From Clostridia bacterium (GTDB lineage: Bacteria > Bacillota > Clostridia > Oscillospirales > CAG-272), in contig JAFTSB010000024.1 of assembly GCA_017461945.1 (NCBI GenBank), positions 1 through 56,591 on the forward strand: DNA of 56,591 bases, read 5' to 3'. Below, piece by piece: positions 22,174-31,983 of this stretch (positions are counted from its first letter, which is position 1; each line of letters opens with the position of its first letter). A program made the translations under genes and the position numbers. The notes beneath the pieces are model-generated. The model searched no databases and was not told the origin of the DNA. It saw only the letters and a list, made by a program, of their open reading frames with translations.

Positions 22174-24123
22174 ATGTCTCATTCCATTTTGAAAGAAAAA
22201 GCCAATATTGGCCCATGCATGGATGTCAAAGCTCACAAGGGCTTGCTTTATGCCATTCAAAACAGCACCCAATGCCCCGACGGTAGACTTTGCGTGCTTT
22301 CACCTGATTTCACTTTACTGCATACCTATGAGGGCATTGGAAACGCGAGACAGATCGAAATGGCAGGCGACGTAGCGGTCATTACGGCGCGCGAGGACGG
22401 TCTTTGGCTTTTTGACGTTTCCCTCCCCACCCCCAAGCTGCTTTGCCATTATCAAACCGTTGAATTCGCCACAGGCGTGGCACTTTGGGCAAATTTTGCT
22501 TTTATCAGCTGCCGCCAATTCGGCGTGCAAATTTTGGATATTTCGGATCCTATCCATCCCATACACATCGGCATCATCCGCAACGGCGAGATCCAATCTG
22601 CCACAGTTGCTGATGGCATTTTGTATGGTGGCGCATGGGGCGAGATGAAGGTAATCGTGGTTGATGTTCACGATGTGTCAAACCCTATACCGCTTTCCGA
22701 AATTCCTTTGATGGGCCGCGGCGACGGCGTACACGTTAAAGACGGTATTCTTTACGCCGCAACGGGTCAACACGCCAGAGGGCTTTTGAATGTAACGGAT
22801 AGAAACGACCCAGCCTTTGGTATGGGAAACGGTATAGAGACCTTTGATGTGCATGACCCCTCGCACCCCAAGCGATTGAACAGCAAATTCTTAGGAAAGG
22901 GCTACTGTATGTCAGTGGATATGTGGGAGCCTGCGATTTATGGCGACACTTTGGTAGTCAACAACTCTATTCTTGGCGTTTTTGGCTTATGCCCCGCCAC
23001 CTTTGAAGAACAGTTTTATTTCATTCCCCCGTCTTTGTCTGACAAAGAGGATGCCGTTACAGGTGTGACCAGCTTGAATGGTGACCTATTTGTCGCCACT
23101 GCCTTTGGTGACCTTTATGCACACCGCAAAATGGGCCTTGGCGATCAAGCACCTAATCTAACCGATTTTCAAATGGCGATAAAACCACAGCCATTTACCT
23201 TTGCTGGCGAAGGTAACGCTACGCTTGCGGTTCGATACAGCGGCACGTTTCCCGTTTTGGAAATGGCAGAAGCCCCCGATTGTCTGGTCCTTGCCTGCTG
23301 CGAAGGTGGCGTGCATTTGCTTGACAAGCAAACTTTTGCGCCCCTTTTTCGCATTAAAACGGCCGGCGTGGCCCACGACGTAAAAATACACGGCAACAAG
23401 CTATTTGTAGCCGAGGCTTCGGCAGGCGTTGAGATCTTCTTGCTGGAGGGCGCGTATGCCACCAAAATCGGACAATTTGCGATTGATAAAGCCATTTATC
23501 AGCTCCAGTTAAGCGACAGCGGACACTATCTCTCCTGTTGCTGCTCGGGCAATCAGCTCAGAATGTTTGACGTCAGCGATCAAGCCAATGTTAAGGAGCT
23601 GTATTCCCGAAAAGAACACGTCGGCTGTCTTTACGGCAACAATTTTGCCACCAATCAATTAAAGGATGGCACAATGCTGATGTTTTGGCACCGCGACGGT
23701 CTGTTTTATACCAACCCCGATAAGGGTGATATGGAATTCCACAATATTTATTATCCCAAACGAAAGGGAGGCTGCAGCTATTGCGCCGGTCACGGCATTG
23801 AGACTGACGGCGAACACATTATTTACACTGACGGTGGCGGCTATGTCTTTTTACCCATCGAAAGCGTGCCGGAATTCCTTGAGGACGTGCCCCATTACAA
23901 TGCGGAAAAGAAATTCCGTGGGCTGTTGACCCTTGGCAACGACTTGATGATCGCCGCCAACCGTGCCGCAGGTGTGATAACAGTCCTTAATGTGACCGAA
24001 CTGACCAAACCACGGATCGTTGCCACGCTCACCACCAACGCTTCTCCCTCCAAGGCGATTTTCGTAGAAGAGCGCATCCTGCTTCCCGGCGGTCGCGGCG
24101 GATTGCTGGAATTGACAGTATAA
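22174..24123 (+). CDS. Large LVIVD-like beta-propeller protein
   Basis: The 649-residue protein is soluble, without signal peptide or membrane segments. Repeats of about 45-55 residues contain short beta-strands and a recurring pattern of the type LWLFDVS-P-P, VQILDISDPIHPIHIG, IETFDVHDPSHPKRL, LRMFDVSDQANVKEL and ITVLNVTELTKPRIV. This is the LVIVD-type propeller signature. Several Cys-rich spots occur (LSCCCSG, CSYCAGHG). Propellers of this kind are usually binding scaffolds, and no catalytic motif is seen. It has its own promoter and is followed after 57 bases by a lipoprotein gene. Substrate and role are unknown. Confidence 0.8.
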   Translation: MSHSILKEKANIGPCMDVKAHKGLLYAIQNSTQCPDGRLCVLSPDFTLLHTYEGIGNARQIEMAGDVAVITAREDGLWLFDVSLPTPKLLCHYQTVEFATGVALWANFAFISCRQFGVQILDISDPIHPIHIGIIRNGEIQSATVADGILYGGAWGEMKVIVVDVHDVSNPIPLSEIPLMGRGDGVHVKDGILYAATGQHARGLLNVTDRNDPAFGMGNGIETFDVHDPSHPKRLNSKFLGKGYCMSVDMWEPAIYGDTLVVNNSILGVFGLCPATFEEQFYFIPPSLSDKEDAVTGVTSLNGDLFVATAFGDLYAHRKMGLGDQAPNLTDFQMAIKPQPFTFAGEGNATLAVRYSGTFPVLEMAEAPDCLVLACCEGGVHLLDKQTFAPLFRIKTAGVAHDVKIHGNKLFVAEASAGVEIFLLEGAYATKIGQFAIDKAIYQLQLSDSGHYLSCCCSGNQLRMFDVSDQANVKELYSRKEHVGCLYGNNFATNQLKDGTMLMFWHRDGLFYTNPDKGDMEFHNIYYPKRKGGCSYCAGHGIETDGEHIIYTDGGGYVFLPIESVPEFLEDVPHYNAEKKFRGLLTLGNDLMIAANRAAGVITVLNVTELTKPRIVATLTTNASPSKAIFVEERILLPGGRGGLLELTV

Positions 24124-24180
24124 GAGAAAGGTCTCCCCGTTGAAATTCATAAAATGATCCGAGTTGAAAAGAGAACAACA

Positions 24181-24771
24181 ATGAAGCGTTTACTATGTTT
24201 GTTACTAATACTTTGTCTCTTAGCAAGCCTTTACTCCTGCAGCAAAAAACCGGTTGAGGAGACCAACTTTCCCACGGAGATGGAAGCATTACACCCTATT
24301 GTTGAAGGCACGCGAATTCCTTTTAAGCGTGTAGCAATCGTTGAAGACAACCGCGCCTCTCATTTGGCCTTTGTACTGCGTAGCAAGGAGGAGGTAGAAG
24401 AAGCCATAGAGAAAGGCATCATCCAAAAGAAAGAACTGCAAAACGCGCTGTTGCAAAAGGATTATGAGCTATATCAGATTCTTGGCATCAAGCACGTTAC
24501 CAATACCACCCGTGCCGGATGGGGCGAGGATATCGTCACCGAGCTGGTAAATACCGGCGAATTGACCGCCGTTTATTCCTTTACACGTGCCGATCTCCCT
24601 GAAAACAGCGAGCAGAATTGGATTGAAACTGCTGATGTTGTCGGTCACGTCACCATTATGCTGATCAGAAAAAGCGATTATGATTTTTCTGATTGTGAGG
24701 ACAATCTCAACCTTGACTTTTCAAAAAAGCGCTGCTATACCCTTTACCCCGATCGGGTTGAGGATATGTAA
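24181..24771 (+). CDS. Small predicted lipoprotein of unknown function
   Basis: The 196-residue protein begins MKRLLCLLLILCLLASLYSC, a type II signal peptide with lipidation Cys at position 20 (lipobox LYSC, with an unusual Tyr). The mature part is charged and mixed alpha/beta, with no family recognised. A frame extending 27 bases upstream exists, but the ATG at 24181 gives a clean signal peptide. The Shine-Dalgarno is weak (AAAAGAG). It probably shares the propeller-gene transcript and is exposed on the outer face of the membrane. Confidence 0.75.
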   Translation: MKRLLCLLLILCLLASLYSCSKKPVEETNFPTEMEALHPIVEGTRIPFKRVAIVEDNRASHLAFVLRSKEEVEEAIEKGIIQKKELQNALLQKDYELYQILGIKHVTNTTRAGWGEDIVTELVNTGELTAVYSFTRADLPENSEQNWIETADVVGHVTIMLIRKSDYDFSDCEDNLNLDFSKKRCYTLYPDRVEDM

Positions 24772-24777
24772 GCACGC

Positions 24778-24808
24778 AAAAGGCCCTCGGCTGTGCCGAG
24801 GGCCTTTT
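24778..24808. terminator. Bidirectional terminator
   Basis: A 14-bp perfect stem (AAAAGGCCCTCGGC with GCCGAGGGCCTTTT, loop TGT) stands between the convergent lipoprotein and histidine-phosphatase genes. Confidence 0.9.
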
Positions 24809-24811
24809 CGC

Positions 24812-25444
24812 TTATAGATGCAAATGCGTTGCAATGGTCAGATGAGAATCGTGGGAATACTCCACAGGGATCAGCTTTTCACCATCAAAATGCACGATGG
24901 AATAGGATGCGTTGGAGGCGTAATCGTGCTTGGCAGTTGCCTCTTCCTTGGGTGTGCCGGAAATGATGGCCCAGAAAGTACGGATTACGGCGCCGTGGGC
25001 TGCAATCAGAACGGTTTTGCCGTCATTTTCGCGAGCGATCTCAAAAACCTTTTGATAAAAGCGCTCGCCGCTTTCCCAAATGTTTTCACCGCCGGGGATG
25101 GTATAGACCAATTGGGTTTTTTTGAAATGCTCATACTCAGCAGGGTCTCTGCCGTTCAGCTCGGCAAAGGTGATGCCCTCCCATTCGCCACAATAGGTCT
25201 CTCGCAGCTCGGGATAAGCGTTAACCGTCAGTCCGCGCTTTTCGGCGTGGGGCTTGGCAGTTTCAAAGGCGCGACACAGATCGCTGGAGCAAACCACATC
25301 GATCTTTTCGTTTGCCAAATAATCTGCGGTCTGCATGGCCTGCTCAAGACCCAACGCGGTCAGCTTATAATCGGTCCAGCCGGCGATCACACCCAGCTCG
25401 TTGGCCTCGCTTTCGCCGTGACGTACGATAATCAGCTTTGTCAT
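24812..25444 (-). CDS. Histidine phosphatase family protein (phosphoglycerate mutase-like)
   Basis: The 210-residue protein starts MTKLIIVRHGE, with the RHG phospho-acceptor at 8-10. It carries SSDLCRAFETA, the acidic RETYCGEWEG and the second catalytic His in LIAAHGAVIR. This branch includes broad phosphatases, alpha-ribazole phosphatase (CobC) and cofactor-dependent mutases, and sequence alone does not decide among them. It begins 2 bases after the yebC stop, so it is the last gene of the argS-yebC operon. Confidence 0.88.
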   Translation of the reverse strand: MTKLIIVRHGESEANELGVIAGWTDYKLTALGLEQAMQTADYLANEKIDVVCSSDLCRAFETAKPHAEKRGLTVNAYPELRETYCGEWEGITFAELNGRDPAEYEHFKKTQLVYTIPGGENIWESGERFYQKVFEIARENDGKTVLIAAHGAVIRTFWAIISGTPKEEATAKHDYASNASYSIVHFDGEKLIPVEYSHDSHLTIATHLHL

Positions 25445-25446
25445 GA

Positions 25447-26178
25447 TCAGTCGCAGTTCTCCCAGTTGTGATAAACGTTCATGACGTCATCATCCTCTTC
25501 CAGCATTTCAACCAGCAAGCCCATAAACTTCAGATCGTCATCTGCGGTCAGTTCAACAGAGGTCGAAGGGATCTTATCCTTTTCGGCAGACATAATGGCG
25601 TATCCTGCAGCCTCCAGAGCTTCTTTTACAGCATAGAGGTCATCTACAACGGTATAGATCTCAAACACACCGTCAGCAGCAGCAAAATCCTCTGCTCCGC
25701 TCTCCAATGCGGTCTCCATCAGTTTATCCTCGTCAATGTCGCCATCCTCGTTGTTAATGATGATAACGCCCTTGTCCTCAAACAGGAAGGAAACGCAGCC
25801 GGAGGTGCCCATATTGCCGTGATACTTGTTAAAATAGGAACGAATGTTACCTGCAGTGCGATTACGGTTGTCGGTGGTGGCCTCTACAATAACGGCAACG
25901 CCGCCGGGGCCGTAGCCTTCGTAGGTGACCTCCTCATAATCCTCACCGGTAGAGCCCATTGCCTTTTTGATAATACGCTCGATATTATCGTTGGGCACAT
26001 TGTTGGATTTTGCCTTTTGAATCAGGTCACGCAGCTTGGAGTTGGAGTTGGGATCTCCGCCACCAGCCTTTACGGCAACGGCGATCTCCTTGCCGATCTT
26101 GGTAAATACTTTTGCCTTTTGTGCATCGGTCTTTTCTTTCTTGTGCTTGATATTAGCCCATTTGCTATGTCCGGACAT
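25447..26178 (-). CDS. yebC: YebC/PmpR-family protein
   Basis: The 243-residue protein opens with the diagnostic MSGHSKWANIKHKKEKTDAQKAK and contains GGDPNSNSKLRDLI and YEGYGPGGVAVIVE, at full family length. YebC-family proteins were described as DNA-binding regulators, and more recently as translation factors that help ribosomes through proline stretches. It sits between argS (13-base gap) and the phosphatase gene. Confidence 0.95.
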   Translation of the reverse strand: MSGHSKWANIKHKKEKTDAQKAKVFTKIGKEIAVAVKAGGGDPNSNSKLRDLIQKAKSNNVPNDNIERIIKKAMGSTGEDYEEVTYEGYGPGGVAVIVEATTDNRNRTAGNIRSYFNKYHGNMGTSGCVSFLFEDKGVIIINNEDGDIDEDKLMETALESGAEDFAAADGVFEIYTVVDDLYAVKEALEAAGYAIMSAEKDKIPSTSVELTADDDLKFMGLLVEMLEEDDDVMNVYHNWENCD

Positions 26179-26191
26179 CTTCTTATTCTCC

Positions 26192-27928
26192 TTAAATCTT
26201 TTCCATTTTTCTCATGCAAATCAACGGGAAGGCGTTTCCAAGCACTTGGTTGACCGCACGGGTGATCTCTACGCGCGTGGCGCGAACAGTTTCGTCCTCT
26301 GCGGAGAGGATCTTGCAGTTGTGATAGTAACGGTTAAAGGCGGCGGCCACATCCAAAATGTAACGTGTGATCACCGAAGGCTCATAGTCAGCAATGGCAT
26401 TAGCCACCTTTTCAGGGAAGCGTGCCAGCACCTTGATCAGCGAAATCTCCTCAGGAGCGGTAAAGACGGGCTTTTCGCAAGTCAGCTCACCCGCCTTGCG
26501 CAAAACAGCACAAGTACGTGCATAGGTATACTGCGCATAGGGGCCCGTGTTGCCGTCAAAATTCAGCGCATCCTCCATGACAAAATTGATATCCTTGATG
26601 CGGCTGTTGGACAGATAATAGAACACGATCGCGCCAACGCCAACGGCCTCTGCTACCTCAGCCTTGTTTTCAAGGTCGGGATTCTTCTCCTCCATAATAG
26701 CGCTGACTTCCTCAATAGCGGCCTTGAACAGATCCTTGAGCAGCACCACGTTACCGGTACGGGTAGCAAGCTTGGCGCCGTTGATGCTGACCGTGCCGTA
26801 GGGCACGTGCACCAATTGATCAAACCATTCATAGCCCATCAACTCCAGCACCTTAAACCATTGGGCAAAATGCAAGCTTTGACCGTTGGAGGTCACATAA
26901 ATGGCCTTATCAAAGTGATATTCGTTTTTGCGGTAAACGGCAGCAGCAATATCACGAGTGGGATAAAGCGTAGATCCGTCGCGCTTCAAAATCAGACAGG
27001 GAGGCATATTGTAAGCCTCCAGATCCACGATAGAGGCACCGTCATCAATCTTCAAAAGGCCCATATCGCGAAGCTTTTGCACTTGCGCGGGCATTTTATC
27101 GGTATAAAAGCTTTCGCCCTTATAGCTATCAAATTCGATGCCCAGCTGCCGGTAGGTCTTTTCATATTCTGCCAGGCTGATCTCAATAAACCAGCGCCAT
27201 AGAGCCAAATTTTCTTCATCGCCAAGCTCCAGCTTGTGGAATTCAGCCCGCGCTTCGTCGCCAAGAGCAGGATCGGCAGGAATGCCCTTTTCTTCGTTGC
27301 CCGAAATGGCGTTGTTGATCTTCACATAAAGCTCGACCAGCTTGTCGATGCCCCCCTGCTCGATCATCTCTTTATTGCCCCACTTCTTATAGGCAACGAT
27401 CAACTTGCCGAACTGCGTTCCCCAGTCACCCAGATAGTTGATGCCGACACAGCTATAGCCGACAAACTCGTGCAGTTTTTTCAGAGAGTGTCCGATCACT
27501 GTGGTGCCCAGATGACCGATATGAAAGGGCTTAGCGACATTGGGTGAGGAGTAATCCAAAACTACGGTTTTTCCCTTACCCTCATCGCTGCCACCATAGC
27601 GATTCCCTCTTTCTTTGATGTCGGCAAGCACATGCTCCAACAGATACTGGCCGGACAGCGTGATGTTCAGATAGCCATTTACAGCCTCTGCCTTGCCCAC
27701 GCATTCCAATCCCTGCAACGAGTCGCAAAGGGTAGCCGCGATCTGCACGGGAGCGCGACGCAGCGTGCGGGAAAGCTTGAAGCACGGCAGCGCCAAGTCT
27801 CCCATTCCCTCATCGGGCGGATATTCCAGCATAGCGATCAGTTCCTCTACGCCGGGTGCCGCAGGTGCACCAAGAGCAGCAATGCCCTCGGCAAGTCTTG
27901 CGGCAATCATTTTCTTCATCGTCAGCAT
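26192..27928 (-). CDS. argS: Arginyl-tRNA synthetase
   Basis: The 578-residue class I synthetase has the HIGH motif as FHIGHLGTT in YSSPNVAKPFHIGHL, an N-terminal Add1-like domain (1-110), and the ArgS KMSKS-equivalent as GAKLATRTGNVV. The C-terminal anticodon domain ends in ALPLICMRKMEKI-type sequence, here AFPLICMRKMEKI. It charges tRNA-Arg with arginine. The start follows AAGAGGAC. It leads the argS-yebC-phosphatase operon behind its own promoter. Confidence 0.96.
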   Translation of the reverse strand: MLTMKKMIAARLAEGIAALGAPAAPGVEELIAMLEYPPDEGMGDLALPCFKLSRTLRRAPVQIAATLCDSLQGLECVGKAEAVNGYLNITLSGQYLLEHVLADIKERGNRYGGSDEGKGKTVVLDYSSPNVAKPFHIGHLGTTVIGHSLKKLHEFVGYSCVGINYLGDWGTQFGKLIVAYKKWGNKEMIEQGGIDKLVELYVKINNAISGNEEKGIPADPALGDEARAEFHKLELGDEENLALWRWFIEISLAEYEKTYRQLGIEFDSYKGESFYTDKMPAQVQKLRDMGLLKIDDGASIVDLEAYNMPPCLILKRDGSTLYPTRDIAAAVYRKNEYHFDKAIYVTSNGQSLHFAQWFKVLELMGYEWFDQLVHVPYGTVSINGAKLATRTGNVVLLKDLFKAAIEEVSAIMEEKNPDLENKAEVAEAVGVGAIVFYYLSNSRIKDINFVMEDALNFDGNTGPYAQYTYARTCAVLRKAGELTCEKPVFTAPEEISLIKVLARFPEKVANAIADYEPSVITRYILDVAAAFNRYYHNCKILSAEDETVRATRVEITRAVNQVLGNAFPLICMRKMEKI

Positions 27929-27963
27929 AATAGTCCTCTTAATTTTAATATCTTTGACAGTTT

Positions 27964-27992
27964 ATTATATAACAAAGCTTGACAAGAATCAA
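27964..27992 (-). promoter_or_regulatory. argS promoter
   Basis: On the minus strand, TTGATT (27992-27987) and TATAAT (27969-27964) are 17 bases apart. Confidence 0.7.
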
Positions 27993-28007
27993 GTACCCCT
28001 GTGATTT

Positions 28008-29348
28008 TTATGCACCTGCCACGGAAATTCCGCGGATCAGCACATCGGGAGCGGCCGTACCGGAAACCGAAGGCATCCCCATTTCCACATTATTAGCAAC
28101 GCCATCAATAGCCTTAAGCAGATCAAAAAAGTTACCTGCGACAGTAAAGCTGTGCACCGGAGTGGTCAGCTTACCGTTTTCCACCCAAAAGCCGGCGCTT
28201 TCAATAGAAAAATCTCCAGTAACGGCATTCGAGCCCGCATGAAGACCCTTCAGCTCGGTAATATACAGGCCGTTCCCCATTTTTTCACGCAAGGTGTCGG
28301 GGCTATCGCTACCGGGAGCAATGCGCAAGCAGTAAGGACTGATGGAAACCGGATCGGCGATCGAGCCGCGTGCCGCATTTCCGGTGGACTCTTTACCTGC
28401 TTTTTTGGCGTAGGTCAAATCATAAAGCAGCGTTTGAAGAACGCCGTTTTCAATCAGATTTTTCTCCTTGGTAGCAACGCCCTCTGCATCAAAAGGCATT
28501 TGCATGGTGTTTTCGGCATAAAAAGGATCATCCACTACGGTCAGCAGATCGCTGGCAACCTTTTGCCCTTCTTTGCCTGCCAGAAGCGAAAGGCCGAGCA
28601 TGGCGTTTTTTCCGCTAAAGATGCCGGAAAAAGCGCTAAGCAACGTTCTTACCTGCTTGGCAGAAAAGATCACATCATAGCTGCCGGTCTTAACCGATCC
28701 GGCTCCAAGGCGTGCCAATGCCTCGGCGGTTGCCTTTTGTGCCAGATCGCCATCGGTATCCACGCCGGGCGCAAAGGCAAAGCCAAAGGAGGGCTCTTTG
28801 CCATCGTTTACAATGGCCTCTGCGTAAGTGTAGCTCATGCCGGCACTGTGAGACAGGTCCAAGCCCTTAGAGTTGGCCAACGATACGCTGATGTTGGCAG
28901 CTCCCGCCCCGGAGGAGGTACCGTCAGTCATCATCTCGCTTGCGGCGTAAAGCTGCTCCTGTAGCTGCAAAGCGGCATGCCGCAAGGTTGATGCCTGGGG
29001 CAATTCCGAAGCCGTCACCGTTACTTTGCGATAGGCATCCTTACCGGAGCCTTCAAAGAAAATGGGAGTTTCGTCTGCATCGATCACACCGGTATTGGCA
29101 ATAGCGCGAGGAACCAACTCGATCAACTCCTGCTTCTCCAGACATTGTGTAGAAGCAGAACCAATGCAACCGTTCACAGCACATCGGAAGGAAATGCCCC
29201 CCGTGGTGCCGGAGGTGCAGGAGGAAAGCTCGCGATTCAGTGCCTCGGCAGAAGCATCGCTTGCCATACGGAAATAAACATCATAATCCGTCAATCCTGC
29301 TTTTTTGGCTTCGCCAAACAGGATCTCTTTCATTTCAGAAAAATTCAT
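28008..29348 (-). CDS. pmbA: PmbA/TldE, inactive partner of the TldD metalloprotease
   Basis: The 446-residue protein starts at the ATG behind GGAGG that overlaps the tldD stop (ATGA). It has the TldD/PmbA fold but lacks HExxxH, as TldE/PmbA subunits do. Family marks include SGKNAMLGLSLLAGKEGQ, MPFDAEGV and the late SPYCLRIAPG. TldD and TldE form a heterodimeric channel-like protease that trims unfolded peptides, including modified peptide antibiotics. The four-base overlap points to fixed stoichiometry. Confidence 0.9.
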   Translation of the reverse strand: MNFSEMKEILFGEAKKAGLTDYDVYFRMASDASAEALNRELSSCTSGTTGGISFRCAVNGCIGSASTQCLEKQELIELVPRAIANTGVIDADETPIFFEGSGKDAYRKVTVTASELPQASTLRHAALQLQEQLYAASEMMTDGTSSGAGAANISVSLANSKGLDLSHSAGMSYTYAEAIVNDGKEPSFGFAFAPGVDTDGDLAQKATAEALARLGAGSVKTGSYDVIFSAKQVRTLLSAFSGIFSGKNAMLGLSLLAGKEGQKVASDLLTVVDDPFYAENTMQMPFDAEGVATKEKNLIENGVLQTLLYDLTYAKKAGKESTGNAARGSIADPVSISPYCLRIAPGSDSPDTLREKMGNGLYITELKGLHAGSNAVTGDFSIESAGFWVENGKLTTPVHSFTVAGNFFDLLKAIDGVANNVEMGMPSVSGTAAPDVLIRGISVAGA

Positions 29349-30727
29349 GAGCGACCTCCTACCGTGATTTTCGCAACGCGGATCAAGGGCTGACCAACGT
29401 CGGTGGGCACACTGCCGCTGGAGGAGCCGCACATGCCCTGCCCTGTGGCCATATTCTGGCCAACCATATCAATGTCTTGCAGAATTTGAGATCCGGTACC
29501 AATCAAAGATGCACCTCTCACAGGCTCGCAGATCTTACCGTTTCTCACCAAATAGCCCTCGGTCACGGCAAAGTTGAACTCGCCCGTCAAGGGATTAACC
29601 GATCCGCCGCCCATAGCTTTGGCATAAAGGCCGTATTCCATCGAAGCGATGATGTCCTCATTTTTATCCGGGCCGTTAGCAATAAAGGTATTGGTCATAC
29701 GGGAGGTGGGCTCATAGGTATAATTCTCTCTACGGCTATTGCCGGTCATGGGAACACCCATGCGGCGAGAACCGAGGCGATCCACCATATAGCTTTTCAG
29801 AATACCGTTTTCAATCAGCACGTTGCGCTGCGCGGGATTGCCCTCATCATCAATGGAGAAGGATCCCCAACCGCCCGCGATCGTACCGTCATCAATGGCA
29901 GTCACCTTGGGATTGGCGATTTGCTGGCCCAGCTTACCGGCCATTTGAGAGGCGCCGATACCAACGGCAGTTGCCTCCAGAGAGTGGCCGCACGCCTCGT
30001 GGAAGATAACGCCACCAAAGCCGTTTTCGATGGCCACAGTCATCGTACCTGCGGGACAATATACGGCAGAAAGATTGGTCAGTGCTTGACGAGCAGCACG
30101 CTCGCCAACGGAACGCGGAGAACGCTTTTCAAAAAATTCAATGCCCTGTCCCGCACCGGGGCCAAAGAAGCCGGACTGGTTTTCGTGCCCGTCAGAGGCG
30201 ACGGCACTGATGGAAATACGGGTGCGGATCTTTCTATCCTCGCGACAAAGTCCCTCGGTATTGGCCACCAGAAAACGGCGGTCCACATCCAAAAATGTTC
30301 CCTGTACCTGTACAATCTTTTCGTCCAGATGAATAGCGGCATCAGCCGCCTCGCGCAGGATATCCGCCTTGCGCTTTGCCTCTACATCATTGGGATAGTT
30401 GAGAATTTTATCCTCTGTAACAGCTTCAGGATTCAAGTTCATGCAGCGAGAAGCCCCAACACCGTCACCAACCGCCCCCGCAACGGCAGCTGCGCAACGC
30501 AAAAGCCCTTGTCGAGAAGTATCAGAGGTGGAGGCATAAAAGGTTTTTGCGCCTACAAAAGCACGAATACCCACGCCGGATAGCTGATGATCACGCACGG
30601 ATTCGATTTTTCCCGAAATGAAACGAAGCTGACCCGAGCGCTCTTTTTGTGCGAACAGTTCAGCAAAATCCGCGCCGGTCGACACGGCAATGCCAAGCAA
30701 TTCTTCGATTACATTCTTTTCAATCAT
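29345..30727 (-). CDS. tldD: TldD metalloprotease subunit
   Basis: The 460-residue protein contains the zinc site HEACGH (243-248) within GFGGVIFHEACGHSLEATAVG. It also has the family segments DDEGNPAQRNVLIENG, MTGNSRRENY and GEFNFAVTEGY. It is the catalytic half of the TldD-TldE pair. The gene follows tgt after 53 bases with no terminator between, so it is probably part of the long miaB-to-pmbA transcript. No recognisable peptide-precursor gene lies near. Confidence 0.93.
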   Translation of the reverse strand: MIEKNVIEELLGIAVSTGADFAELFAQKERSGQLRFISGKIESVRDHQLSGVGIRAFVGAKTFYASTSDTSRQGLLRCAAAVAGAVGDGVGASRCMNLNPEAVTEDKILNYPNDVEAKRKADILREAADAAIHLDEKIVQVQGTFLDVDRRFLVANTEGLCREDRKIRTRISISAVASDGHENQSGFFGPGAGQGIEFFEKRSPRSVGERAARQALTNLSAVYCPAGTMTVAIENGFGGVIFHEACGHSLEATAVGIGASQMAGKLGQQIANPKVTAIDDGTIAGGWGSFSIDDEGNPAQRNVLIENGILKSYMVDRLGSRRMGVPMTGNSRRENYTYEPTSRMTNTFIANGPDKNEDIIASMEYGLYAKAMGGGSVNPLTGEFNFAVTEGYLVRNGKICEPVRGASLIGTGSQILQDIDMVGQNMATGQGMCGSSSGSVPTDVGQPLIRVAKITVGGRS

Positions 30728-30780
30728 AAAAACTCCTCAAAATTACATTTCGTCGCCTTCAAGCAATGTCAGCAAACACC

Positions 30781-31983
<1,203 letters not shown>

